64,000 nt of DNA from Azolla caroliniana (GCA_043228905.1 JBHGNT010000006.1:21886001-21950000), one strand, 5' to 3'; positions 32,890-45,700 are shown, counted from the stretch's first letter. The notes: generated by a model from the letters alone, not told the origin. Program-made: numbers and translations.

Positions 32890-35188
32890 GTTTTACGGGA
32901 CTTGTCTTTTGTCCTCCTCTTGAGTGTGAATGCACTGACCCACGAATCTCTTTGTGTTTTTGCTCGCTTTCTCGGCCTGCCAAAATCCCGATGCGGGTAC
33001 TCAATCGAAATCAACGCGGTCCGTGCAGAGAAAGGGGCCTTTGGATCGGAAAAAGCCAGACGCCGAGTTGCACCGGATCACCCGATTCATACATATGAGG
33101 ACCAGCTCGGAGGCGGACTTAGTGACGATTGACCACCGAAGAGCACTGGCTTCAAGAAGTGTCAACGCGTCTGGTCGTGGCCATAATCGGAAATCATACA
33201 CTCTCAGCATGAATGAGCAATCTGAGGCTTCGAAGAGATATATGACAAGGCCACAACACACACGATCACTCAATTGTCTATAAGATGGGTTGATAATGAT
33301 CATCATGAATGTAGTCATGGCTGAAGACATGACTTTGAGATGCCCAATTGTGGGTGGAGAAGCTAGAACAATAGCTAGCCAACAAGATTGTGCTTTGAAT
33401 AGCTCAACGCCACCAAACAATTGTGGAAGCAATTCTAGATCAATGTGTGGGATATGGAGACACACTCACAAGATGTTAGGGTTAGTGTTTTGTGTGAAAA
33501 GGGAATTGAAAACGACCAAGGCGACATTGTAGTTTCCCTCACCCCTCAGTGTTTGCCTATATCTAGGCAAGCTACTAAGGATATACTAGAATGATGTTCA
33601 AATCACCAAGGCCAACCATGAATTGGAGGCTGGTAAAGAGTATCGAGTGAAGACTATCAACAACAATCTTTCCTTCCCCCTCGGAGTAGATTATTGTGGT
33701 GTCCTTAGGTTGTCCAACTAAGACACGGTCCCAATCTGAATTGGGACTCACCAAGAGGCCCAATCCCAGTCCAATGGCTAGCCCAACAACTAGTTCCAAC
33801 GACCTTATTTGGCCTATTTAAGGAAGATCATTCCTCGTTTGGTAGCTATTCACCGATACACTCTCTCCACTTACCATTTTGGCATTGAGCATAACTAATC
33901 TCTCTCTCTCTCTCTCTCTTTGTTTTTTTATCGTAATTAGCTTACCCTAGTGGTAAGTTGTTAGATTATTAGCATTATGTCATGGATTTGAAACCCAAAC
34001 TCTCACCTCTCTATTACTTAATATATATCTCTTAATTTACTAGATGCCACTATGGAATGTAGGGGTTGAACCCATGACCTCATGGTCTCCATTGTGCGAA
34101 GTTAGAACCAAGTTGTCCTAACTTGGTCCCGATTCCTCTTGACTCCAAGATTTGGGTTTTGGTTTATCCCAATACAGGACAATTGTAAGCTTTTCTCTCT
34201 ATAATGATACATGAGCATGTAAATTTTTTTCCCCATAAAAACTATACTCCATTGGTATTTAAATTAACAATGCCAAAGGCAATCTACAAATTGTACATAA
34301 TAGTTTCCACTCCACAAGTAACTACCATAAAAAGGACCAACTATAAACGATGGCATTTGGCAAGATAAGGCTATTTATATCCATGAAAACTCTCTCAGCC
34401 TTTGCCAACAAGACCCATTCTCAACATATAAACAAAATCCTGCGGTCCAAGAGAATACATATCTTTACATATCTTGGTGGTAATCCTAGTCAACATACCC
34501 TGGCTAGTAGTCTAAAAACTCCATGTTTGCATTTGGTTCCGCATATACTGAAGTTGTTCACCACCACTTGGCTGTCCACTAGGTGATGCAATTTGACAAA
34601 TGTTTGGTACACAATAGTTGAAGACACAAAAGTAGTCCATGATGCACTTGATGCTTGGGGTAAAACGTGATGGGCTGCCTTGGATAGCCCCCATTTATCA
34701 TCTCCCATATCAAAACGACCATGTCCTTCATCTCCACGAAAATTGAAAATGTACTTGTAATTAATCTCCCTATAAAGCAAGATGAACCATGGTTTGTGTC
34801 CAAACTTGTGTCCCCAATCGTGTTTTCTTGTGGTTTTAAGGACCCCCACGAAATAGGGGTGTAACATCATCATGCATAATGATGCTCAAACCGCCAAGGT
34901 CACTCTTAAAACACAAGGCCAAATTGAGCTATGCGGAACTTCATTCAGATTATACATTGGTCTTAACATGGGTGGCACTCATTAGTATCTTTCTTCTTCT
35001 TCTACGTGTTTGTTTGTTTGTGTGTGTATGTGTATGCATGTATGTGTGTATGTATGTATGTATGTATGTATGTATGCATGCATACATGCATGGATGTATG
35101 CATGGATGTATGTATGGATGTGTGTATGTATGCATGTTCACATTGGCAAAGGAGAGTGAAGATTTCTAAGCTTCTCATACTATTATCT
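32890..35188. other. Intergenic region, no gene recognised
   Basis: Holds LTR- and SINE-like scraps. Around 33640-33900 a CCTATTTAAGG TATA-like site precedes a (TC)n run at 33898-33920. Around 33930-34030 a TTACCCTAGTGGTAAG box and GGATTTGAAAC box resemble tRNA-derived SINE promoters. A minus-strand GGTCATGGGTTCAAC box lies at about 34066-34090. A 127-codon minus-strand frame at 34490-34873 matches no family I know. Confidence 0.45.
35019..35138. repeat. (TGTA)n/(TGCA)n microsatellite
   Basis: About 120 bp of TGTATG and TGCATG variants, ending 50 bp before the start codon of the MFP1-like gene. It is therefore probably in or next to its 5' untranslated region. Confidence 0.9.
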
Positions 35189-37983
35189 ATGTCTTCCACC
35201 ACAACTGTAGGATTGAATGTCTGTGTCTTAGGGGTTGGACACAGCAGAAGCAGAAGCAGAATCAGAAGCAGAAGCAGAAGCAGAGGAGGGGTTTGTTGCC
35301 ATGGCTTGCTCCCATCAGAGAAGCAAGGGAGAAGAGCCTTCTTCTCTCTTGTGGGCATATTAGCAAATCCTTCCCTGTCTCCTCTCTCTCCAGCTTCTGG
35401 AACCACCACTGTTGGTAAGAATTCCACCTCCTCTGTTCTCAAATCTGTTTTTACTTGTCCGATTGCAGGTTAGCATTCTAGACTAATATATACTCATTTG
35501 AAATGAGTGTTTCTGGTATTTTCCATTGTGCTCTCAGGCTGAAGATTTATGAATAAAAACTCAATACATTACACCATGAATGGACATGTTTGATGTCTGG
35601 TGTCTCTGAGTTGGTAAAGTAAACGTTACTAATGGCAATGTTGCAGGTCAAGAACCTGAGAAGGTGATGCCTTCAGGTGAAAAAACTGATATAATGAAAT
35701 GGAAAAGAATACAGAATCCGGGCATAGAACAGGTAATGTTTGTCTACAACAATTACACTTAAAACATCATGTTCATTACTTCTGGATTAGTTTTAATACT
35801 TTTTTCAGCTGTGAACATACAGCCATTTACGCCATTTATCAACATCACTTCGGCAGATATGCTGGTGGATGAAGGAGGAATCATGATGGTAATCAAAGAC
35901 ATTTAAACTTTGTTAAAAGGCCGAGATTTTCAAGAACATAATGTACTGATTCGTTTTCTATTGTTACTTTTTATAGAAAAAAATCGATAGCCCACTACTA
36001 TTGTATCTAAATACCATTGGTTATATGGCATCTGCTATATTGGGTTGTTTATTCTGGTATGAACGGCAGACGAAAACATCCTCCGATGATGAATTGCAAT
36101 ATGTGGGTGACTCTATTTCTTCACAATATGATCAACGTATAGTTTTTCCTTCCATAATATATGCAAAAGTCCTAATTTTTAATGTTAGATTTTCAAAAGA
36201 TGACACTATCATAATTCATGTTTTTTGCATTTATTGAAATTAGAACAAGGGAGAATGTGCAATACTTGAACAAAAAACTTATGTACAAAATTTTAAAATT
36301 AATGTTCTATTTCTAACTTGGTTTTCAAAAGATGTCACAATTATAATGACTAGTTTTTCCTTTTTTGTCTTAGTTAAAATCAGGGCTGGAAACTAGAGAA
36401 ACAGGCAACACTTACACAAAAACTAATGCACAACAATAAAATAAAATCTAATCGTCTCTTTTTCAAGATTCTTCTCAAAGTTGGTACACTCATATTGATT
36501 ATATTTTTGTTCTTTTTTTTAGTTAAAACCAAAGCTTGAAGCTAGAGAAAATGCAATACTCGCACTGAAGCAAAAGCTAGAGGCACGTATCTTTGATGAA
36601 AAGAAAACAACGGATTTGGAGTTATTGAAGGAAAGGGAGCTGAAGAGCACTCTATCGAATGATCTCAAATCCTCCATAAGGCTTTGTGATGAGCTGAAAG
36701 TGAAGATACAAGACAATAAGAGACTGATACAAGAGTTACAAAGCCAAATCAAAGTATTTGAAGGTGCAATTGAGGAAGGTGGAAGGCATGAGGCACGCCT
36801 AGAAGAGACGCTTCTTGAGGTGAAGAAGAAGACTATAGATTCGGAAGAAAAGATAAAAGAACTCATGTTTGATATGCAAAATAAGGAGAGTGAGACTCCT
36901 AAGGGTTTTTTAGCCCTGGAAAAGAAGGAACAAGATATAGCCAGACTTTCACTTGAGCTCAATAGAAAGAACGAATCTTTAGGAGAGTCACAACACATGA
37001 TTGAAGATATGGAGAGGAACTTGAATGAAAAAGATAAAGAGATAGCTAAGAATGAAAGTGCTTTACAAGCATTAAAGGCAGTATTGTCAGAAGCCTTTGC
37101 AAAATATGCAGAACTTGATAAAGAGATAATGTCAATGACGGAAGAATTAGATGGTTTACGGCAATTATCATTAGAGAAATCACAAGAAGTTCAGGCAGCT
37201 ATCATCTCTAAGGAAGTAGAATGCAAGCAGTTAACTGAAAAGCTTACATTGGCATTAAAGGCTTCCGATGAGAGAAAGGAAAGTGTAGTCAGCTTGCAAG
37301 AGGAAATAAACTCCTTGAACCAGGCAATTCATGAAAGAGATACAGAGATTACGAGCATAAATAGTGACCTCTCCTCATATGTACATGGTGCCAAAGTGGC
37401 AGAAGACAGGATATCTTCATTATCTTTTGAGTTGGAAGAGCTCAAAGACGAGAATGCTAGGTTAGAGAAGCAAAAGTCAGAACTTGGGTTAAAACTCGAG
37501 GCTGATTTGATGGTTCTCAGACATGCTTTGCATAAGGAACAAGAATTCTTGGCCTCGTTAAAAGACGATATCCGAAAGGTTAAAAATGCGCTAGATAGAT
37601 CAAACAATGAAGTAGTTTCAATAAGAGAGAAATCAATGAAATGTGAAAACTCCTATAATAAACTCAAAAGTGAGGTTTTTTTAAGTGCTGAAAATGTCAG
37701 GGTCATTGGTGTTGACGTCGAGAAACACAAGGAAATTGCTGATACGAGTAAGAAAGAGTTGAGTTTGGCTTGGAGGATGGTAATCGAAGCAAAAAGGGAA
37801 TTGAAGCTTCTAGAAGAAGATTTGAAAAGAGCAAAATTAGAGAAGGAGAATCTAATCAATTACATATTTGATCTTCATGAGCAACTAGAAAGTACTCATC
37901 TAAGAGTCGCTGGCTTAGAAGCTGACAAGCAATTTCAGAGTGAAACATTGGACAATAAAAAGAAGTCAAGTATCACAGCCTGA
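35189..37983 (+). CDS. MFP1-like plastid coiled-coil membrane protein
   Basis: Predicted five-exon gene: 35189-35414, 35647-35732, 35823-35888, 35977-36102 and 36523-37983, all GT-AG with frame kept; 654 residues. The N-terminus (MSSTTTVGLNVCVLGVG) is transit-peptide-like, followed by an SR-repeat stretch from a microsatellite. A twin-arginine segment GRRAFFSLVGILA (47-59) is expected of a thylakoid signal. One membrane segment (LLLYLNTIGYMASAILGCLF, about 131-150) precedes about 480 residues of continuous coiled coil. This order matches MAR-binding filament-like protein 1, a thylakoid and nucleoid-associated protein. The name rests on architecture and the KxxRRAFxxLVGI word, not on a search. 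For exon 3 the second AG (35822) was chosen because the first leads to a stop. The last codons run into a SINE-like repeat, so the natural C-terminus may be altered. Another long coiled-coil plastid protein is possible. Confidence 0.6.
36190..36480 (+). repeat. Two decayed copies of exon-5 start
   Basis: Within intron 4, segments starting near 36241 and 36372 resemble the start of exon 5 at 36523 (AG followed by an AAACxAGGGxxxGAGAA-type sequence, then CAATACTTG or CAACACTTAC). The preceding TTTTCAAAAGATG blocks also repeat. Unit spacing is about 130-150 bp. Neither copy is likely to be used: both contain stops. Confidence 0.55.
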
Positions 37984-38075
37984 TGTTGTCCTAGTGGCTC
38001 TTGGCTTTGCCTTGAAAGCCATAGGTCTCGAGTTTGAGGATTGCCTCTGCCCCAGGCAGGTTGTTGCAAATGGCC
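37981..38075 (+). repeat. SINE-like insertion at gene 3' end
   Basis: An A-box-like TTGTCCTAGTGGC and a B-box-like GGTCTCGAGTTTGAGGAT lie about 30 bp apart, the layout of a tRNA-derived plant SINE. It provides the TGA stop codon of the MFP1-like reading frame. An A-rich stretch follows at 38080-38097. No clear target duplication. Confidence 0.5.
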
Positions 38076-39956
38076 TATGAAAAGAGAAAAAAGTAATAAA
38101 TGCCTCAAGAAAGAGGTGGGTGATGTTGACTGTGCTCAATGTACTGTGTATTGTAAGGAAGAGAAAACACGATAACCTAGAATAAGAGCTAGAGTATACC
38201 AAAGTAAGGTTTACTTCACATGGGAAAGTGAATTATTGATTCAGCAAAAATATTGGGGAAAGATATGGGGATCAAGTGATACATACACATGGAAGGTAAG
38301 ACTATTAACTCAACTTTGGCACAAATATGACAGGCCTCATCATATTCTTCATCATGGAAGTGTTTAACTTGCATTGAGTCTAAGCTCCATTTGGTTTAGC
38401 ACAATGATATGAGATCCTTATCATCTTTCATCATGGGACTGGGAATTGATCTTGGGAAGTTTCATTCGGTCTGGCAGATCTTTTAGCTTCTGTCATCATG
38501 GAAAATGTGAGGGATTTGCATGCATTTTAGTTTGGAATAATTATATTACAGTTTTATCATCTTTCGTCATGGAAATGGAATCACATTAATCTTAAAGTTA
38601 CAACATAATTTTATCAGACATTTATATCATCTTTCATCATGAGAATATAATATATTAGTATAGACATGCATTGATTTAGTTCTGCACAAATTTGTTTGAC
38701 ATATGTCTTTTTTTTTCTCTCCATCATTCAGATGTTTTGGACTCACATTGAGCTCAAGTTCCTTTTTAGGTTGTCACAGGGAGCACATCAAAAGAACAAT
38801 CATGGAACACTGTGAATTTTTATTGATGGGTGTGTGACATTCGCATATTTTTGAGCTTGTGATCGAAAGTGGACGTGCTTTTCTTTTTCCATGCTGAAAG
38901 CTTTATTTTTTGTAATATTGAATTAAAAAAGAACAACTTCAAAGTGTTCTCTTTTTTTGTCTACTTCATCAATTGTACCATCACCCCTTCCACTACAAAT
39001 ATCGAAATTAAACTAAATTTGGAAGTTGTTTCTCGTGTGTTCAAACCAATTTTGAAAAAGTAGTTGCACTCTGCACTTGAAATTTTGACTGATAATACTG
39101 TTGCTCTATAAATTTATTCATGTGTTAAATGTTTGTTGGTTTACTGACAGACATGTCTGTAACCTAGCCATTCCCACACTCCATATAATAATAGGCATTT
39201 ACAGCCATCGAAAGGCCGATAATCCCCTCCTGCCTAAAAATAAAGCTGCATAAACAACATCCCTAGATGCTTGAATATGACATTTGCTCATCCTTTAGAT
39301 GACTAAGAATACAAGTTCTTAGAACATCTCTGATAAAGGTAAGGTCAAATGTATATGCCCTACATTGATGTATGTGAAAAATAAAACCCCTAGGGTTCAA
39401 GCTTGATAATAAAACTGCGAAAACATACCAATTTCCATGAAGGCCATAGTATAATAGATTGATGTCAGAATGTCGGATTTTGTGAAAATACATTTGATTG
39501 ACAAGTTTGAGAAAACTTCAACCAACATTTTTTGGGTCGAGCGTAGGCATTCTTATTGTGAATACAAGCTATTCCAAATAGACTTAACCCGAATCTTGGT
39601 GCGTATGGAAGCTCCTTGTAAAGAAAAGGCACAATCGACAAGTTCATTGTAAAAGATGGTGGAGCCTTGAGAAGTTCAAATACTACACATTCGACGAATG
39701 CCCGGCCAATTATGGTATCAAAGTAGGGCCAGCCCTAAACCCTAAAACGGATCTTTTTTCTTCCCTCCACCATCTCAGATCTGTATAGACGAGTGTGAAA
39801 AGGATCTGTGGGCTTTTATCCGGACGAGTGTGAAACGGATCTTTTTTTTAATTACGTTTTATTATTATTATCCAAACGTGCTTCATGGTTTTTGTTCTTC
39901 CTAACGTTTGTATATCTCTGCAAGGAAGAGTTGTTAGTAAATAATAGTAGATCTAT
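38076..39956. other. Intergenic, no gene recognised
   Basis: Contains five spaced copies of a TCATCTTTCATCATGG-type word (near 38345, 38420, 38495, 38560 and 38630). A duplicated GACGAGTGTGAAAxGGATCT lies at 39790-39842. A telo-box CCCTAAACCCTAAAAC at 39733-39748 lies upstream of the next gene. Confidence 0.5.
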
Positions 39957-40049
39957 ATGTACCGAAAACCTCAGAAGAGCTTAGAACAGAGTTGTCTCTC
40001 TCTCTCTCTCACACACACACATTCATCTACCTCCTCCTCAATCTCAAGT

Positions 40050-40634
40050 ATGGCATTGCAAGCTTTTTGTTCATCCATCTATCTCTCATCTTCTTCTTCA
40101 TCATCATCATCATCATCTTCTTCTTCTTCTTCTTCCTCACATTTGCCTTGGCCATTGCCTTCGGCCCCCTCGATGCTTTCGCTGGCGTTTCACACCCGGA
40201 CATCGGCCCTCTCGTGGTCCCCGCTTTTTCGGTCGGGCCCCGGCACCCAAGATTGGTCCAAGACACTCGACCAATCTTGTCCGCGGGATCGGCAAGCCTC
40301 GCCCGACCTCGCCCGATCCCGACCGTCGGATCCACTCGATTTGTCCCCGTTGCTCGAGCATCCCCGGCATTCCCAAACCCTCGAGCCTGAATCCGAGTCG
40401 GATAAACCTAATCCACCCCGCGGGCCGCCACGCATTGTGCTCCCCGATGATTCCTCTACCCCCACGAAGACTCGGTACCATCAAGCACTAGTAGAACATC
40501 CTCTCTTTACGCCCGAGAAGGCTCGCCTCCTCCGCCTCGCTCTCCTCGACTCCGACCCCGATGCTTGGCATGACACCATGTACCACTCGGCCATCGCTTC
40601 TCGGTTGGCCACCCAACCCCAAAATGATTCATGA
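40050..40634 (+). CDS. GC-rich protein of unknown function
   Basis: One open frame of 194 codons from the ATG at 40050 (MALQAFCSSIYLSSS); an upstream in-frame ATG at 39957 would add 31 residues. The N-terminus has a long poly-Ser run encoded by a TCT/TCA microsatellite and could be a transit peptide. A Pro/Ser/Arg-rich middle follows. The C-terminal part (PLFTPEKARLLRLALLDSDP, DAWHDTMYHSAIASRLA) looks like a folded helical unit. GC content is far above the AT-rich surroundings. A (TC)n(AC)n leader at 39993-40020 and a telo-box at 39733 fit a promoter and 5' UTR. I do not recognise the family. It could also be a chance open frame in a GC-rich island. Confidence 0.45.
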   Translation: MALQAFCSSIYLSSSSSSSSSSSSSSSSSSHLPWPLPSAPSMLSLAFHTRTSALSWSPLFRSGPGTQDWSKTLDQSCPRDRQASPDLARSRPSDPLDLSPLLEHPRHSQTLEPESESDKPNPPRGPPRIVLPDDSSTPTKTRYHQALVEHPLFTPEKARLLRLALLDSDPDAWHDTMYHSAIASRLATQPQNDS

Positions 40635-40876
40635 ACCACACACACATTTCGGAGTTTGGTCACATATCCTTTGGAAACCTAGGCTTTGTTTTAAAGACCC
40701 TTGCCAATTGTATCCTTTTGATGCCGAAATTCGTCGACACTTCCGCCTCACCGCACTGTTTTTTTGGAGTATTTGATTTTAGAAAATGCCGATCCATCGA
40801 CTGGCTTTTAGAATGTCCGTTGATTGGTTCGACAACTCATGGTAGCTTTTGGAATTTGCTTCTAGAGGAGTTGGTT

Positions 40877-41005
40877 CGACAACAACTTTTCGGATTCAAT
40901 TCTAGAGATCAGTTTTATTCGTAGGTCAACAACTTTTTGGATTCAATTCTAGATATCAGTTTTATTCGTAGGTGCAACATTTCTGATTCAAATCTAGAGA
41001 TGGTA
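40877..41005. repeat. About 48-bp tandem repeat
   Basis: Three head-to-tail units of CAACAACTTTTxGGATTCAA...TCAGTTTTATTCGTAGGT, the third shortened, about 240 bp after the stop codon of the GC-rich gene. Confidence 0.8.
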
Positions 41006-41999
41006 TATAGCAATAGTATATTTTAGAGTTAATTTTAGGGATGTTGATTCCACATTAGTGGTATACTAATGTGGATGTCAGGTTAGTCTTTCTCCCACCC
41101 CTCTTTTTGGAACTACTTAGAGAGAGGTAGTGGAGATTTCTCATTATGCATTTTTCATTGTAAGGCTTTTATCTTCATGTGACTATATGAAGGTAGACAT
41201 TTTTATGCAGTTGTGATCTCCCTTTTTAATTTCATGGTATTTGAATTGATGTGTTATGCATGCGGTTCCATTTAAGTAGTAGAAAACATTTGGAATTGAA
41301 TGTGCATTATGCCATGTATTATATAGATGCTGCTTATGTTGGTGGTGTAGAGGATTGTGGAAATGATGGTCCAAAATAACCAAAGAATGAAAACTCAGGG
41401 TACTGCGGTTATTGTTTTGAAGTGCAAGATTTTTAATATGTACGCAATTTCAAGCATCACAATCTCATGTTCTGTTCAATCAACTATTGTGTAAGTGATT
41501 TGAAGCATCAGAATTTGTTGTTAAACTTGTGTGATCAAGCCTTCATATTGTATTTGAAATCAAAATTTCCATTCCCAACTTCTATAGAATGACAAGTAGT
41601 AGCCGTTGAAATGAAGTTCACATCACAAGATAACAATCATTCCAAACTTTGCTATGCTAAAGACTGACAAAGTTTTGATTTCAGGGTTATGTTGATTAGA
41701 AGGTTTCTACTTCTAAATTTTATCAATATAAACAAGGCAAAAAACAAAATTAGTCTACTTTAAACACCACAGATTCCATAGCATGGTATCCATGCATCAA
41801 CCATGCATAATGATGCCCCCACTTCAATCACCCCTACTATATTACCGTGCACAAAGAGGGATAAATGTGAATCAGAGCTAGTGTAATATTTTGAAAGATT
41901 GAATTGTTTCATGATGTTTGAGTGACCACTTTGATAGTGTGATAATTAATTAAGGGATAATCTCTTGATTTATCTTGCATGCAGAAAATAGGACTGCTA

Positions 42000-42262
42000 T
42001 TTAAGTTGTAATCAGAGTTAAATGAATGGAGGGTTATGATGAGTGTAATCAATACATCTATTACCTTTTGTTATTGATTTATTATCCCATAAAGCTGTTT
42101 AAGTTGTAATCATAGTTTAATGAATGGAAGGTTTTGTTGGTTTCACTTGAGGCTACACCAACTGACTAATCTAGGGCCCTCAATTACTTTGGGTTATGGT
42201 GAGTGTAATCAAGACATCTATTACATTTTGTTATTGATTTATTATCCAATAAAGCAAAGTGA
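42000..42262. repeat. Duplicated segment
   Basis: TTTAAGTTGTAATCAxAGTT plus AATGAATGGA and GAGTGTAATCAAxACATCTA through TTATTGATTTATTATCC each occur twice (about 42001-42090 and 42100-42260), the second time with extra sequence between. The rest of 41010-42790 shows nothing recognisable. Confidence 0.7.
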
Positions 42263-42790
42263 AACTATTTCATCTTGGTTTCACAACTTGTGGTTGGAAA
42301 ATTTGCCCCACATTCTTGTATGCTAAATTTGAGGGATACTCTGTATAGACAATTAACTGCATTTTACGGGAAACGATGCAATAAAGAGGCATTTGTATGC
42401 ATAAAACATTTGTAAAAGATTGCAGAGCGTCATGACGGGCTGTGTGAAAATATAAAAGCAAACACCAACTAAATACACCTTTTACATAAGGCATCCCTTG
42501 AACAAGTTGGTGTCTACTCCTGTTATTCTTTGGACACAAATTTCTATTCACAACCCTTGCATCTATTATATATAAGTCAAAATTTACATGGTTCAAGCAC
42601 AAACGCTACAAGGGGTTTCCTTACTATCTTGCCGCCATTTGCTTGACTAATGGCATATTCATGGATGATACTATACATGGCTTTTAACACGAATAACATG
42701 CGCGAAATGAACGGACACGTTATTGCATATGCTTCTCCTATCCCTTACCCCGTTGGCTTTCTATATGGCATGGGTTTACCTTGAATCTTT

Positions 42791-45700
42791 CTACCCCCCA
42801 CTAAGGATCGGATGATAACCTTTTCTTTTGAAATCATATGTGTTGTCCGATATCAACAATGGTAACTTCTCCACGTACATAAAAAGCCTCCGATGATTAT
42901 CTTTTGTAAAATTCTCAGCTCCCTCAGCATCATCATGTTCCATCATTACCCATAGTTCCTTTGAATTTACACGCTTTAGGCTTTTCCGACAGAAAGGACA
43001 TGATGCAGATCGTAACCGCCTGCATGACAGCACCTAAATCTGATTAATTATTTTACTAGGAAAATATATGGAAAAAGTTACCCAAGTGAGTAACATACTG
43101 TCACAAATACTAGGAGGAATAGGGGAAAAGTTTACTTCATGGGTATCATTTGGAGATAAATGACCTTGATAAATATGGAAAACCTCTTACCATTTGTGGC
43201 TTAGAGAAAATATGAAAATGTTACCCAAAATGGTAACTCAGCAGGAATATGGGAGAAGTTAAGAGTCTAAATACTAAAGAGCGATATGGAAAGTTACCAA
43301 GTGGGTAGGCATTTGGAGACAAAGATCCACAACAATATATGGAGGAAGTTACCAATTTTGAGCTTCTCAGAAGATATGGGAAAAACGTTAATGAAGTGGG
43401 TACACATCTGGGGACAAATACCAAGGGAGGATATGGATGAACTTAATTAAGCAAAAGGGATAAATAATATAAGAAGTTCAAAAAATGCTGTCGACCAGAG
43501 TTAAAAACGAAATCCAAAGACAAATTCTAATAGAAGATATGGAAAAAGTTCACACAATCGAGACAAAAAGCTTTCACAAGATAGGGAAAACTTATCCAAG
43601 TCGGTAAAATTGGAGGCAAGAAATACTAAAATAAGATGTGGAAACAAACTTTACCCAAATGGGTAATAAATAAAGATTTCGAGCAAATAAAAAAGTTGTG
43701 AAGTAGAGGCGATATAAGAATAGGTTACCAATCTCGATAGCACTTGAGACACATTGAGTGACAACAACCAGGCAGCACGACTTTATTTAATATCTCGAGA
43801 CAGATGCCACATTCTTGTTCACGTTCTGCATCGAATTGCACTTGATGGTGTTTGGCCTCCTCGTATTTGTAGTTTCTTTTATACTTGTCTTGACATACCG
43901 CCTTCTGTTCCAAGACTTCCTTGTCAGTCATTCCTCCATCAAGAACCTGCAAAGACGGTAGGATGTATCCTGCCAATGTTTTTTACGCCAATTGTTATTA
44001 TACATAAAGTAAAGGGCATATTTAAAATTTACAAATCATTGTTACACCCACATCTAGGGCATATTTGAAGAAATTTCCTCTTTTCTCAAACACTATACTA
44101 ATCATATATTATTTCTTCATACATAATACCCATTTTGTTTCGAACACTGTTACTAACAATAACATTCATTATGTTATATAAAATCTCCCTTATTTTCTAA
44201 CTAATGTTAATCATAAAACTCTTAACGCTACACTTGAAATGAAGAACATTTCTTAAAGTTTCCCCATTTCTCCATTGATACAATACTATCCATGAAACTT
44301 TTTTCATACACCTTTTTCTAAAACCATAAAATTCTTCACATAAAACCCAAAATGAAGGATATACATATTCTTTTAAGTACCAACCATAAAACTCGCGAAG
44401 ACTTGCCTTCCTCTCATGAGTAGACATTGTCGTCGTTCCATCTTTTAACACCTGGAATACAACAAACACTAAATTTGTCTAGCTATAAGAACATAATAAA
44501 GCCCCATAATTTTTCTCAAGTCTTTTTATATTTGATACAGTACATAAAATCATCATAAAGCTCTCCACCTGCCTTTCTCTCCAGAAAAACCCTTTGATTT
44601 TCTCAAGTCTTTCTCGTTTTAATATAGTACATAAAATCCTCATAAAGTTCTTCAACTGCCTTTTTCTTCATAAGCAACCCTTTGATTCTCATCATCATAG
44701 AAAACCTTCCGATTTTTCTCAAGTTTTCTAGCTTAAACACAACCCATAGAATTGTCACAACGCTCTTTGACTTTCTGATCATCATAAATAAACTTTGGAT
44801 TGTTCTGAAGTTTTTATCACATAATACTTAAATGCATTATGAAGCCGTTCAATTGTCCCTTTCATCATAAACAGCGCTTTGATTTTTTCAAGTTTTTCTA
44901 GTTTCAACACATAATACTTCAAATCATCATAAAGCCCTTTAATTTTCTCTTATCATAAATAACTCTTTGATTTTCTCATCATGTTAAACAGCACTTTGAT
45001 TTTGTCACCTTGTATATCAAAATATGGAGGAGGCCGAGAGAACCAATCAACGTACAGTCCGCCCAACTAAAAAAACATAGTAGAAAGGATGGACCATACC
45101 CCAATCTCATTTGTAAAGATGCATCTTCCTTGGGAAGACCTAATGCCCTGGTATTGAAAAGAAAGGCTTAATAAGCATACACACAAACATACATGTAGAT
45201 TTATGAAGCTAATTTATCAATCCTTAATACGATATTGTGTACACATACATCACAGGCTTTCAAATTCAGCAAAATCTTAACAATTGTTAATATGATACTG
45301 AGTACACATCAATACTGGGTTTTCAGAAAAAACAGTTACTATTATTACTTATCAATTATTATTAGGGTACTGAAAACACATACATACCAGCTTTTTAAAT
45401 AAGATTGAAATATTAGATGTATGAAGAACACTTAAAACATACACACGAGTATATGGCATATGCATGAGGCTAAATATATCAATCATTAATATGGTATCGA
45501 ATACACATAGATACCAGGCTTTTAAATTTCATAAATTTTTAACAATCATTAATATACATACCAGGTTTTCAAAAAAGAAGTTATTATTATTATTATGATA
45601 TTGAAAACACATACATTACCAGGTTTTCAAATAAGTCTGAAACACTAGATGGATGAATAGACTTCTTTTTCATTCAATCTGCTTATTTTTCACACTTCTG

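Noticed and set aside
34490-34873. 127-codon minus-strand frame as a gene
   Set aside because: No recognisable domain, no splice or promoter support, and other frames here are similarly open; left as unassigned intergenic sequence.
35006-35188. N-terminal extension upstream of MSSTTT in the MFP1-like gene
   Set aside because: The in-frame methionines are within the TGTA/TGCA microsatellite. The first non-repeat ATG gives a plausible transit peptide, so 35189 was preferred.
36519-36998. 159-codon minus-strand frame
   Set aside because: It is the antisense shadow of the coiled-coil exon of the MFP1-like gene; the Ser/Phe-rich composition is the complement of Glu/Lys codons.
39992-40390. Alternative frame overlapping the GC-rich gene
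   Set aside because: It begins in the TC/AC microsatellite and lacks the structured C-terminal sequence. The 40050-40634 frame is longer and more protein-like.
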